Shown in pieces: positions 1-14,387 of a stretch of DNA of 64,000 bases. The DNA comes from Diphasiastrum complanatum (taxonomy: Eukaryota > Streptophyta > Lycopodiopsida > Lycopodiales > Lycopodiaceae), in assembly GCA_029204225.1 (NCBI GenBank), contig CM055102.1:42371229-42435228 (forward strand). Reading direction: 5' to 3'. Made by a program: the position numbers and the translations under genes. Position 1 is the stretch's first letter. The number at the start of each line of letters is the position of its first letter. A model generated the notes under the pieces. The model had not been told where the DNA came from. It saw only the letters and a list, made by a program, of their open reading frames with translations, and did not search any database.

Positions 1-885
1 AATTGCAAAAAACTCTTGATGCAAAATGGCTTCATCATTGATGGCATGCTCTCTCTAGGAGGTTGGGTAGTTTTGTAAGATTAGACCTTTTTGCTTCATG
101 AACTTAGTATCTGGAAAAGCTGAAAATTGAGCTACAATATGCTTCAAGATGTGGGGGATTAAGCATAAATCCTAACACTTTTTGAAGCATTGTTCAAAAC
201 ATCAATAAGCATTAAGGCCAACCTTCATATTCTCTAGGATGAGCAAGTACTCTGGAGAGCAAGTGTACATATGCTCGAGGTTAGAGCTACTATTTCCAAT
301 TAGGCTAGAATGTGTATTCAAGCATGACTTGAGCCACATCCAACTTGCCAAGGACCATCTTTTAGGTGGTAGGTACTCCTCCAAAACCAAGGGGAGTGAC
401 TTTGATAGGCTAGCCCCTGGGACTGGTTTACATGCCTAAATGTGACAAGGACACATTATTGGTTCAAATCATAGTTGTAGCGAATCACAATTCACTAGGT
501 TTCGTGATATGCTGCAACGAATTACAAAAGGAAATTTTTTTATACTTACAAATTTTTTTGGACTTAAACTGGTATTGAACTGGAAGCTACCAGAAACCTA
601 GTAGTTCTAGGTTCAATTCCATAAAACTTCAAGTCCAATTTCAGTAGTAAAGAGTAACAGGTTTTCAGTAGTTTCTGGTTCAATTCCTGAAAGTTTCAGG
701 TCCAAAATTTTTTGCGGGAATTAAAAAATTATTGGTATTATTATTATTTTGCAAATTTTTGCGATTCAATGTGTTAAATCCATGTCCTGCATGAAGGATT
801 CGAATTAGTCCTTGACATTGATATCCGGTACAATGTACGAGTTTATTACCACGTCATTTCGGACTAGGTCATAAATATAATTATT
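1..885. other. AT-rich sequence, no gene seen
   Basis: No frame shows a family I recognise. The stretch may hold further decayed Gypsy sequence or intron 1 of the EF-Tu gene to its right. A 17-nt copy of the SINE target duplication closes it (869-885). Confidence 0.5.
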
Positions 886-972
886 GCTTCTTGGTTTCCA
901 AGGGGAGGCTCGAACTTGGGACCAAAGAAACTTTGGATGGCAAGCTAACCAACAAAGCCAACCCTGATGGGT
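886..972 (-). mobile_element. tRNA-derived SINE, copy 1 (87 nt)
   Basis: On the minus strand this 87-nt unit has a tRNA-like A-box region (TTGTTGGTTAGCTTG) and a B-box-like AGTTCGAGCCT about 40 nt later, then ends in CCAAGAAGC with no poly(A) tail. It is flanked by 17-nt direct repeats, tcataaatataattatt (869-885) and tcataaatgtaattaat (973-989), with two mismatches. These look like target-site duplications from LINE-type retroposition. A second copy with its own duplication lies at 3209-3277. This copy is longer at the 5' end (starts ACCCATCAGGG), so it is probably nearer full length. A tRNA pseudogene is less likely because both copies share a non-tRNA 3' tail. Confidence 0.72.
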
Positions 973-1320
973 TCATAAATGTAATTAATGACCTTGTGAG
1001 GGCCTAGATGCTCTAATTGGACCTATGGGGCTAATGCATGGTGATTGACAACTTTTTGTGCAAGAATAGGAGATCAAATGCTTTTGCATGGTCTTGGGTG
1101 ATCCTAGAGGGAATATTCCTTTGCTTTTGGGGCCTATATATACCTTGTAGGAACTCGCCCATCTCCTCCTTCAAAATTTTGTTTTGAAAAGCCAGAATCC
1201 TGGTTTGGCTCCACATGTATCCTTTTGGTTGCATGCGACAGGATCTTGAGAGATCTTCGCTTGGCGATCGTTATACAATGCTTTTTGGTATTATCATCCC
1301 GTGGTATCATAGAGAATGTG

Positions 1321-2355
1321 TCATATGTTTATTGGGTCGGATACATCGAATAGTTTTAGCAACTTCTGCATGCTAGTACCATACAAATATTGCCTCCATG
1401 ATCTAAGTGCATGGATCATCGCAAATAACTCCTTCTCTTGAGTAGTATATTCAATTTGCGTGTCGAATAACTTTCTACTCTCAAACGCAATGAGCCAGTC
1501 CTCTTGCAATAGAACAATTCCCTGTATCACTTGCTTCCATGTTAATGACGAAAGGGATATTTGGTTCCGCTATTCATAAAACGAGAGCCAAGACGATTAG
1601 AAGCTTGAGTTTGTGAAACACATCCTCGAGCACTTGCAAAGCATTGGCATCTATGGGAAAGTTAGTAGGAATTGGGGCAGGAGTAGAGCTCAAATCAGGA
1701 GCTATTGCCTGCTGCTCAGTAGGCAGTACAGCTGCCTGCACAGCAGGCAGAGAAGGTGGCATGGAGCGAACGGAGCAGGAGCTTGAGTTTGCGAAAACTC
1801 TTATCTAATTTCTCGTTCTATCTAATCAAAGGGGTTGGCCTACCTTTTTGGCTTTTGACCCCTTTTAATACATTATTAAGAGGGGTGGCAATTTTCGAAT
1901 ACTTTTCAAAAAACTTTTGGAAAAGCACTTCCAAGGATTGGCCATTCGATAACTGTCTTCACCTTTTCCTCATCAATTTTGATCCCTTCAGCGATGATCT
2001 TATGACCAAGGTAAAGAAAATCTTTTCTAAAGAACTCGCTCTCAGATTCTTTAGCAAAAAGATTCTCTTGTCTTAAGATCCTTAAGGCGATATGGAGATG
2101 CTTCACGTGCTTTTTTAGTGTTCTACTATAGATCAAAATATCATCTAGAAACACTATGACAAACTGTTTTAAAAAGGGATGAAGAAGATTGTTTATCATT
2201 TGTTGGAAAGTAGCCGGAGCATTAGTCAAATTAAAAGGTAAGACTAAGAACTCGTGATGGCTAAACCTTGTCCTGAAACCGGTGTTCAATACATCATCCA
2301 GATGTATTTGTATCTGATGATATCCCATGCGAAACACATCCTTGAGCACTTGCAA
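1321..2355 (-). pseudogene. Decayed Ty3/Gypsy pol (RT-RNase H)
   Basis: Minus-strand relic of a Ty3/Gypsy polymerase. Frame 2355-1906 holds reverse transcriptase: GYHQIQI, the palm motif with FLDDILIYS, then LYLGHKI. About 1530-1321 holds the start of RNase H (SRKLFDTQIEYTTQEKELFA, RSWRQYLYG). A short frame at 1234-1031 could be the integrase leader, but I am not sure. The order RT then RNase H and the FLDD variant are typical of Gypsy, not Copia. Stops and frameshifts break it, and a segment of about 150 bp (1619-1780) splits it between RT and RNase H. It lies next to the first visible EF-Tu exon on the opposite strand, so it probably sits in that gene's intron 1. Confidence 0.8.
1619..1780. 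repeat. Repeat module, copy 1
   Basis: This segment recurs at about 2338-2485 with over 85% identity by eye. Here it is bordered by direct repeats agcttgagtttgtgaaa (about 1602-1618) and agcttgagtttgcgaaa (about 1780-1796), which look like duplicated target or duplication endpoints. It lies inside the decayed Gypsy pol. Confidence 0.55.
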
Positions 2356-2485
2356 AGCATTGGCATCTATGGGAAACTTAGTAGGAATGGGGGCAGGGGT
2401 GAGCTCAAATCAGGAGCTATTGCCTGCTCTCAGTAGGTAGGCATAATGGCTGCCTGCACAGCAGGCAGAGAAGGTGGCGTGGAGC
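2338..2485. repeat. Repeat module, copy 2
   Basis: Second copy of the module at 1619-1780, at the start of the Gypsy RT relic. In both copies the minus-strand reading LQVL(E/K)DVF runs in frame into pol sequence: HKLKLLI in copy 1, RMGYHQI in copy 2. It ends near a GC-rich tract with 18 consecutive C (2510-2527). Confidence 0.55.
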
Positions 2486-2874
2486 TAAGGGAGGAGGAGC
2501 AGGAGGGGTCCCCCCCCCCCCCCCCCCAAGCGCACGCGCTTTTTTTGAATGCCATGACGGTGGGGAGAGGGGGCGATGGCAGCAGGGAGGGAAGGGCGCC
2601 ATGGAGGCAGCCAGAGAGTGGCGAGCTTTATTAATGTCTTGTTGATGCCAAAAGGTGCATCAAGACAAAATAAGTACATCTCAAGTGTGGAAAATGAAAC
2701 TGTGGAGCGTAAAATGTCTCTGATACAACAATAGGAGAATGCATATGAAGCTAGTATTGCTAGAAAGAAAGGCTTAATAGGAAAATGCAAGCTAGTATTG
2801 CTAGAAAGAAAGGCTCTAGAACTAAAACAGATGCTCTAGGCTTGAGATTTATTTATTGTTCTGCTGTGCTACAG

Positions 2875-5800
2875 GTTCTTGCAGAAGAGGGCCGTGCCAA
2901 AGCAGTAGCCTTTGATGAGATCGATAAGGCCCCAGAAGAAAAGGCTCGTGGAATCACAATTGCAACAGTAAGCAGTGTTTTGGTGTAATAATGTTCAGGA
3001 ATGTACAGAGCGTGTTATAATTCTAAAATTTGATGTTTTGAATAAGCTTGATAGAATTAGGCATATGGTTGCTTAATGTAACCACCTGTTTGGTGGTAAC
3101 TGCAGGCTCATGTTGAGTACGAGACAGAAAAACGGCACTATGCCCATGTGGATTGTCCAGGGCATGCAGACTATGTGAAGGTGAGAATGTCATTGTCATG
3201 CTTAGGCTCAGTTGGTTAGCTTGACATCCAAAATTTCTTTGGTCTCAGGTTCGAGCCTCCCCTTGGAAACCAAGAAGCATTGTCATGCTTAGGCTGTTTT
3301 AATCATTAATGAAACTTAAAATAGTAGGCCTATCTTGAGCTGTCAGCATGCGCATCTAAAGAACATTAAAATTCTGTAACTTGTAGAATATGATCACTGG
3401 AGCAGCTCAAATGGATGGAGGCATCCTTGTTGTTTCTGCACCAGATGGCCCTATGCCTCAGACAAAGGAACACATTCTTCTAGCTCGTCAGGTTGGTCAA
3501 TGGTTCATGGTTTTATTGCTGTATCATGTCTGTTACTTTGTCAAGAGCTTATAGAATGTGACGTTTGTACATATATTGTTGCAATCCATAGAGCAATATT
3601 TATTTTCAAAAACCAAATACACCAGAATGAGCCTGCTTTGAGAACTGGAATTGGTATCATGAATATGAAATTTTTAGAAGGCAAGATTGTAGCAGTTTTT
3701 AAGCTCTATACCCTAAGCCGTGTAGGGATGTAAAAACTACGTACTGTGTGGTGCTTTTCAGGAGTCATGTTTACAAGGTGCATTTTCTTCCTGATATGGA
3801 TTTTCTGTCGAGCTAATTATTATTTTAAATTGTGGAATGATCTGAGATATTGTTTTCACTTTTAGTTCTCAACTCCTCTGTGACATGTTCTCATTCTTTT
3901 GACATTGTGGACATTGGACAAGAAAAATTATACGCATGTTTCAAAAAGGTGGGAGAGAGTTTCAACATACTTGGTGCAGGCATTGCAGTGTCAAACTTCT
4001 AGTTCTTTTTTTTTTTTATCTTGGACACAGTTGAGAGCATCTCTGTCTATTGCAAATCTAATGACTGTGTGCAAAAATTGCCTTTAAAAGCACTTAACTT
4101 AGTCAAAAGTTATAGTCGTAATGCTTACTGAACTATTGTGATCTATTTATCACATTTGTTTTCTTATTTTGTTGCTTGAAATGATTTTTGCAGTCCTACT
4201 AATAGGCACATGATGTACGTTTGGGCTTTTTGTTTCAGAAAATATTAATTCTATAAGAAAATCATTGTAAGCACTCTAAAGTTGCAATAGGGATAAGGTA
4301 GCTATCTCAGTTGCTAGTTTTGTATATGTTTTGATCAGGTAGGTGTGCCATCCTTAGTGTGTTTCCTCAATAAAGTGGATGCTGTTGACGACGAAGAACT
4401 TTTGGAGCTTGTTGAAATGGAGCTTCGAGGTTCGTAAATTCTATTATCGGGTATTTTTCTGATTGAGTATTTAGTGTTTGTCTGCTTGTGTATTCATTAC
4501 ATCTGCCGTATTATTTGCAATGCAGTACAATCACTCATTATTGGAATCTTTTGTTGCAGAGTTGCTCACTTTTTATAAGTTCCCTGGTGATGATATCCCT
4601 ATTGTAAGAGGGTCAGCTTTGTCAGCACTGCAGGGGACAAATGAAGAGATAGGGAAAAAATCAATTTTGAAACTAATGCAGGCTGTGGATGATTACATTC
4701 CTGAACCAAAGCGTTCTCTTGATAAGCCTTTTCTTTGCCCAATCGAAGATGTGTTTTCTATACAGGTCTGCATACTGGTTCAGTTTTAGCATTTATGTGA
4801 AGTTGATTTGAATTTTGGAAGCAAGGCAGGTTGTTGCCAATTATCTTTTTTTCCACAGGTTATATATCAATCAAAGAGCAGCTGCAAACTAAAATGATTC
4901 TGCTACAATCATCTCAAAAATAAATTATAATAGGCTTCCTTGCAGAGCCTCCTATAAAGGGAGATGGTCTCTCTGATTTCCCCCTTGGAGAAATCCAGTG
5001 CCCACTATCTCTATTATCAAAACCAATTAGATGAGGACTCATTCAAGGGTAATTGGGGTTTCCAGCCTCTTATCATAACTGGGTGTCTAATTTAAGGTCT
5101 CTTTTTTCACAAATCGGCTCTTGAACCTTTGAATAAATGGCCAAATTTGGGCCAATTACCATTGACCTAGTTCTAGGTATCCAGTCTGTGATTGATAAGG
5201 TCCCATGTTACAGAAGACTGTAAGAAGTCAACGCTTTTAAGATTCAACACCAGAATCTATAACTCTGCTGTGGCATAAGGTCCCATGTTACAGAAGACTG
5301 TAAGAAGTCAACGCTTTTAAGATTCAACACCAGAATCTATAACTCTGCTGTGGCATAAGGTTTTGTTTGGACTCTTTGTATGCAGGATGCCTTTCCATAA
5401 TTTGTGCCACCCAGATTAATGGGCTGGAAGTTCTCTAATTGACCATAAAGCCCTTTTTGACAATCCCCAAACTTATCATGATAATCACAAAGAAAAATGA
5501 TGCAAGAGCTGCTTGATGTAAAAGCACATATGTTGAAATTATGTTAAATTAATATTATATAATCTAAGGTCTTGGATTTAGCTTTGCCAAGTATAAATGC
5601 ATATGAGTGCTGAGAACCTGTTCTCAGCAGTCAGTGCACTGCAAAAAGCATAATTGCTTGTATGAGTGGTTATAACATGCAATTAAGGACTACTTGTTAC
5701 GAAACTTTATCTGCTTCATACTTAAAAGAGGCAATAGCTTGTCGCTGTTTTTCTTCTTTTCATCTTCTGGAGAAGGTTAGAAACGTCAAGCCAGGGTGGA

Positions 5801-8468
5801 CTTGCCATGCTTAGCACCCTGAATGCTAAGCCAATGGTGATGGAACAAATAGCTCCGAGTTGTTAATTTGGCATCGTTCTGGCCTTAGAAGCCCGTTCCG
5901 ACCAAAAACAGTCGGAACATACTGTACGTTCTGTTAGAAATCCATAAATCATAATATGGATGGACAGACTAGGATTCGAACCCAGGACCTCCCTCATACC
6001 GGATGGGATGTTCTACCACTGAGCTATCCGCCCTGTTTGATAGTTCTCTCTAGAGTGTGGATTGCTATTCCAACACCCCCTCTCAAGCCACACTTGGTTG
6101 GGGTCCTAGCTGTCACCTGCCCCACAACTTGGGCTACCTAACCATGGCTTCGACACCATGACCTGTTAGGTCTAACTTGGCTCTGATACCATGTTAGAAA
6201 TCCATAAATCATAATATGGATGGACAGACTAGGATTGGAACCCAGGACCTCCCTCATACCGGGTGGGATGCTCTACCACTGAGCTATCCGCCCTGTTTGA
6301 TAGTTCTCTCTAGAGTGTGGATTGATATTCCAACACGTTCTAGAATGTACTTGGTCGGAATGGGCTTCTAAGCTTAGTATTTAGAAGATTTACAGCTGCA
6401 TGACATATATGCTGCCCTATCCATTCTAATGCTTCAAAAAGTGTGCTCCTATGGAGCAATCAAATCTGAAAACCAATTTCGACCCTTAAAGCAACACAAA
6501 TCAGACAGAAGTTTTGACGAATTGAGTAAATAAGCTCAGAAAGTGTATCCCAATGGAAAAAAACTAGTTGTCTCTGAGAAAAAATTACAAAACGTGCTTG
6601 TCAATTCAAACAACCTGCTTCAAATAGACAATCAGCTGGGAGAACCAACACCGAAAAGAGATTCTTCGCATTGAATCTTCTACACTAACAGCATTACTGA
6701 AAATTCAGATAATGCCACAACAAGGTATTGGCCTGTGCACCAACACAACTCTACTGGTGTATCTGCTATAAAAATCAGTAAAGTGAATATATAATCGGTC
6801 TATCTTCTCGCTTGTAGTATCAAGCTTCTTGAGAGACCTCAGATTGTTGACCAAATTTGCTGGGTCCTCCTTTGGAATAATCTGCCTCTCCATATTTCAT
6901 TCTCTTCGGTTCACTATTTTTGCAGCCTTTCTTGTGCCTGTGTGGGAAGCCTTTAAAAAACATCAAATTATTAATGGGTGGCTCATTATTAATGTTTTTT
7001 TCCCTTTGTCAATACAGTACGTATTTTTAATTTTTTTTTTGGTCACATTCCGGAACTCGTTTTGGTACGTCCATTCCGGAATGGGCAACTATCATTCTGG
7101 CTACATTGATATTCTAGCATGAAATTATCTGAGAAAAAACACTTTCGGTATCCAATTGGCATTAGGGCCGTGGAACTGTGGCTACGGGTCGTGTTGAGCA
7201 AGGAATTGTTAAAGTGGGTGAAGAGGTCGAAGTTGTTGGATTGAAGGAGGTATGGCTTTTTTTAGAAGCTTAATTAAGGATCTGAAGGTTTGTGCAAGCT
7301 CACAAATGTGATTCATCTTATATAGATACTTTGCTTCCTCTTTGATAGGGTCCTGGCCTGAAGACCACTGTCACTGGTGTTGAGATGTTCAAAAAGCAAC
7401 TGGATCAAGGACAGGTAGATTCTAGTTCCATCCTTTCACATGATCTTAAGATGTTCATGTGAATGACCCTGTAGCGAACAATGTGCGACAGTATTCGATA
7501 TTTTCGGAGTGCAATGGAATGAGTGGGAACTAATACCTTAGGTCCTTTGTCCTAAAGGCTGGTGACAATGTTGGGCTCCTTCTGCGGGGTCTCAAGCGTG
7601 AAGATATTCAGCGAGGCCAGGTCTCTTTTTTTACCCATGTTAAGTTTGTTTTGTGCAATTCCTAGACCTCAAACTAGATTCTGGTGAACATCTGCGGTTT
7701 TACAGAAATTTTTTAGAAATGGTTCAGGTCAATTGAAGGCCAGCTTAGAGATATTGTCAACCGCAAATTCTAAACTCTGAACTGCAATTCGTTGAAATAT
7801 AGCAGATGACGTTAATCCTTTATAGGTTTTACAAGATATGTTACATTTGATTATCACCTTGAAGGTACATTGTGCAGACTGCTCTTTTGTTGATTGTCCT
7901 GAATAGGTGATAGCTAAGCCAGGAACTGTGAAGACCTACAAAAAGTTTGAAGCTGAAATATATGTTCTTACAAAAGAAGAAGGTGGTCGCCATACAGCTT
8001 TCTTTTCAAACTATAGGCCACAATTTTACATGAGGACTGCAGATGTAACTGGCAAGGTAGAACTGCCAGAGAACATCAAGATGGTGATGCCTGGCGACAA
8101 CTTGACGGCTATTTTTGAGCTTATTACACCTGTACCAATTGACGCTGGTAAGAGCTTGTTATGCTAGTTGCAATTGTAGTTACTAAAAGCATCAAAACTT
8201 TTACCTCAGGGCATGGCTTAGTCATGTTGTGAGGAAACTTTTGGCACTGGGTATTTGGTTGAATGAGTTGAAGTATAAGTACAGTTCATGATATATGCAA
8301 AACATCTGTATCTAATGTCCTGATCATCTTGTGAGAGAATACTAAGGATAATGGCTTTTTCCGAGATGCCTTTTTGATATATTGTTGCTATTTTTAGGGC
8401 AAAGATTTGCTCTTCGGGAGGGAGGCAGAACTGTGGGTGCAGGTGTTGTGTCAAAGCTCATAAGCTGA
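2875..8468 (+). CDS. TUFM: Mitochondrial elongation factor Tu, nuclear gene, 5'-truncated by window
   Basis: GTPase that delivers aminoacyl-tRNA to the mitochondrial ribosome. Ten exons can be joined in one frame with GT-AG introns: 2875-2967, 3106-3180, 3387-3491, 4339-4429, 4560-4765, 7166-7249, 7349-7414, 7558-7620, 7907-8147, 8398-8468 (TGA). They give 1095 nt, 364 residues. Visible motifs: switch I RGITIAT, G3 [11 protein letters not shown]4 NKVD, G5 SALSAL, then domains 2 and 3 through [26 protein letters not shown] and [13 protein letters not shown] match the mitochondrial rather than the plastid form. The targeting peptide and the P-loop (GHVDHGKTT) exon are missing from 1-2874, so exon 1 lies upstream or has been lost. 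I infer an intron 1 of at least 2.87 kb. All visible exons are open. Confidence 0.93.
3209..3277 (+). mobile_element. tRNA-derived SINE, copy 2, in EF-Tu intron
   Basis: A 69-nt insert between two perfect 18-nt repeats cattgtcatgcttaggct (3191-3208 and 3278-3295). It contains CAGTTGGTTAGCTTG (A-box side), GGTTCGAGCCT (B box) and the tail CCAAGAAG, and is homologous to the minus-strand element at 886-972 but shorter at its 5' end. The target duplication begins 10 bases after the donor of the exon ending at 3180. There is no poly(A) tail. The perfect duplication suggests a fairly recent insertion. Confidence 0.78.
5195..5360. repeat. 80-bp perfect tandem duplication in EF-Tu intron
   Basis: An 80-bp unit occurs twice head to tail without mismatch: ataagg recurs at 5195, 5275 and 5355 and everything between is identical. 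It lies in the 2.4-kb intron between the exons ending at 4765 and starting at 7166. Confidence 0.92.
5962..6033 (-). other. tRNA-like sequence in the 3' LTR of the TRIM
   Basis: 72-nt tRNA-like sequence. The acceptor arms GGGCGGA and TCTGTCC pair (with G-U pairs), the A box is TAGCTCAGTGGTAGA, the T arm CTGGG-TTCGAAT-CCTAG is complete, and the B box GGTTCGAATCC fits the consensus. The anticodon arm is poor (4-bp stem, 11-nt loop), so it is probably not a decoding tRNA. Confidence 0.8.
6222..6293 (-). other. tRNA-like sequence in the 5' LTR of the TRIM
   Basis: Same tRNA-like sequence in the other LTR. The D stem is better here (GCTC/GAGC) but the B box has one change (GGTTCCAATCC). In this position it could act as an internal Pol III promoter near the start of the element; that role is inferred by analogy with Cassandra TRIMs, whose LTRs carry 5S rRNA sequence. 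Confidence 0.75.
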
Positions 8469-9072
8469 TGGACAAAAATTCATTCTCTCCAGTGCTCGTG
8501 ACCATGTGCTGTACATTCAACTGCAGCAACTTTGCATAATGAATGCATCGAGTAAACTTTTGTAGGTAAGAGAAAGATAAAATAAAGATTGCAATCTGCA
8601 AAGAGTATGTGCAAATATAGCAGGCAATCTCGAGATGAAGGTTATCAATGTTACTAAAACTGGAAATTTTTTCAATTCATCCAATTCAGCAACAAAGCTC
8701 TACCAAAATGGATAGTCAGATTCCTTTGATGTTACACGTGATTCAGTTGCTGCTTATGACTGTACTGCTGGATGGTATTGCAATTTTGTTCAAATGAATT
8801 TTTGGCCTGTTGATATTTATTGATCGGTTCTCTATGGTGTGTACATGAATTAATTTTTTCCGGATTAATGTCCTTTCGGAGTCCATATCTTCATGTTGGT
8901 TATATTGTATTGTGTTGATTGCATATTGGCCTGGGTATGCTAAAGAATGGAACAAGAAATGTTCATTTATTTTGACATCTGGAAGAAGTATTGTCTCATT
9001 TCAGCACAAAACACAGCCTTGATCAATTGTTGGATTGCTGACTTATCACCCAACTGTAGAATCCATTAGGAC

Positions 9073-9436
9073 CAATGTTTCATGGGTCCATTTCGTATGT
9101 CGTTTCGAAACGGGTTTGAAATGGGAGGTTCAGGTTCGAAACGGGAAATTTTGTTAGGTTTTTTTTTTTTTAAAATGTGTTTTTATGGGTTTTTTGGGGT
9201 TTAGACATGTCATAGAAAGACCAGTACCAAGTAGATACATCCAATTTCATGAGAATGCTCTAGAGAATGCAATTTCAAGAGGAGAAACTGTGTATGGTTA
9301 CTTTCCTGGGTCAAAACAAATTTGCATTTTTTAATAGGCGTTTCGAACGTAAGAAACACGTTTCGAAACGGGCCCGTTTCGAACGGGATGTTTCAAACGC
9401 GTTTCTTTGTTTGAAACACATTTCGATGAAACATTG
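9073..9436. mobile_element. hAT-type MITE (364 bp)
   Basis: Terminal inverted repeat CAATGTTTCAT at both ends (11 of 11) and a perfect 8-bp target duplication attaggac (9065-9072, 9437-9444). No coding frame. The interior has many copies of the palindrome-like motif GTTTCGAAACG in both orientations near the ends, as in subterminal binding sites of hAT elements. It lies about 600 bp after the EF-Tu stop codon. Confidence 0.85.
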
Positions 9437-9612
9437 ATTAGGACTCAACCCCAAGCCATGAAACAGTTGATTAAGCACTGCCTTCAAGACCTAGGATATT
9501 GGCTTCCCATACCACAAGCACCTTTCCTCACCCTTTGCTAGCACTAGCATATAAAAGTGATCCACCTGTTCCAAGTAGACTTGTAAATTATATTGGAGAC
9601 ATACATCTGCAT

Positions 9613-9779
9613 CTTAGAAACCCGTTCTGATCCAAACCACTCGGAATGTACTGTATGTTCAGTATAGTACGTTCCGGAACATGGTACTAAGTTAAAAAAA
9701 TAAATAAATATGACTTGAAAAAAAAAAATTGGCCACGTTCTGGAACAGAACGCGTTCCGTTCCGGAACAGGCAACTATG
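9613..9779. mobile_element. hAT-type MITE (167 bp)
   Basis: Perfect 8-bp target duplication atctgcat (9605-9612, 9780-9787). The ends CTTAGAAACCCGTTC and, read inward, CATAGTTGCCTGTTCC are imperfect inverted repeats and match the ends of the 1.2-kb element at 5884-7093, so the two belong to one family. The interior is rich in GTTCC/GGAAC and has no coding frame. Confidence 0.78.
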
Positions 9780-9787
9780 ATCTGCAT

Positions 9788-14380
<4,593 letters not shown>

Positions 14381-14387
14381 ATGCTTG

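Larger units (their letters stand above)
5932..6335 (-). mobile_element. Complete TRIM retrotransposon with tRNA-like LTRs
   Basis: Terminal-repeat retrotransposon in miniature, 404 bp, minus orientation. Two 144-bp LTRs (5932-6075, 6192-6335) start TGTT and end AACA and differ at four positions. They are flanked by the 5-bp target duplication cgttc (5927-5931, 6336-6340). The 116-bp interior has a primer-binding site TGGTATCAGAGCC directly after the 5' LTR (6179-6191, initiator-Met tRNA type) and a polypurine tract CTTGAGAGGGGG directly before the 3' LTR (6076-6087). It has no coding capacity, so it must use proteins from another element. Each LTR contains a tRNA-like sequence. Confidence 0.93.
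5884..7093. mobile_element. Non-autonomous hAT-like element (1.2 kb) carrying a TRIM
   Basis: The left end CTTAGAAGCCCGTTCC (5884) and the right end, read inward, GATAGTTGCCCATTCC (7093) are imperfect inverted repeats. They are flanked by gttctggc (5876-5883) and attctggc (7094-7101), a 7/8 match that fits the 8-bp target duplication of hAT transposons. Both ends resemble those of the 167-bp element at 9613-9779, which has a perfect 8-bp duplication. No transposase is recognisable. A TRIM is inserted near the left end (5932-6335), and a 62-codon minus-strand frame (6705-6893) is unidentified. The right end lies 72 bp before an EF-Tu splice acceptor. Confidence 0.65.

Noticed and set aside
2446-2634. 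GC-rich frames around the run of 18 C
   Set aside because: Low-complexity composition on both strands and no family; the C run makes the frames unreliable.
5962-6293. Two minus-strand tRNA genes
   Set aside because: The tRNA-like sequences sit inside the LTRs of a TRIM and the anticodon arm is poor, so they are annotated as parts of the element.
5884-6372. 80-bp hairpin MITE interrupted by the TRIM
   Set aside because: 21-nt inverted arms exist, but no target duplication flanks them; the longer span 5884-7093 has family-matching ends and a near-perfect 8-bp duplication.
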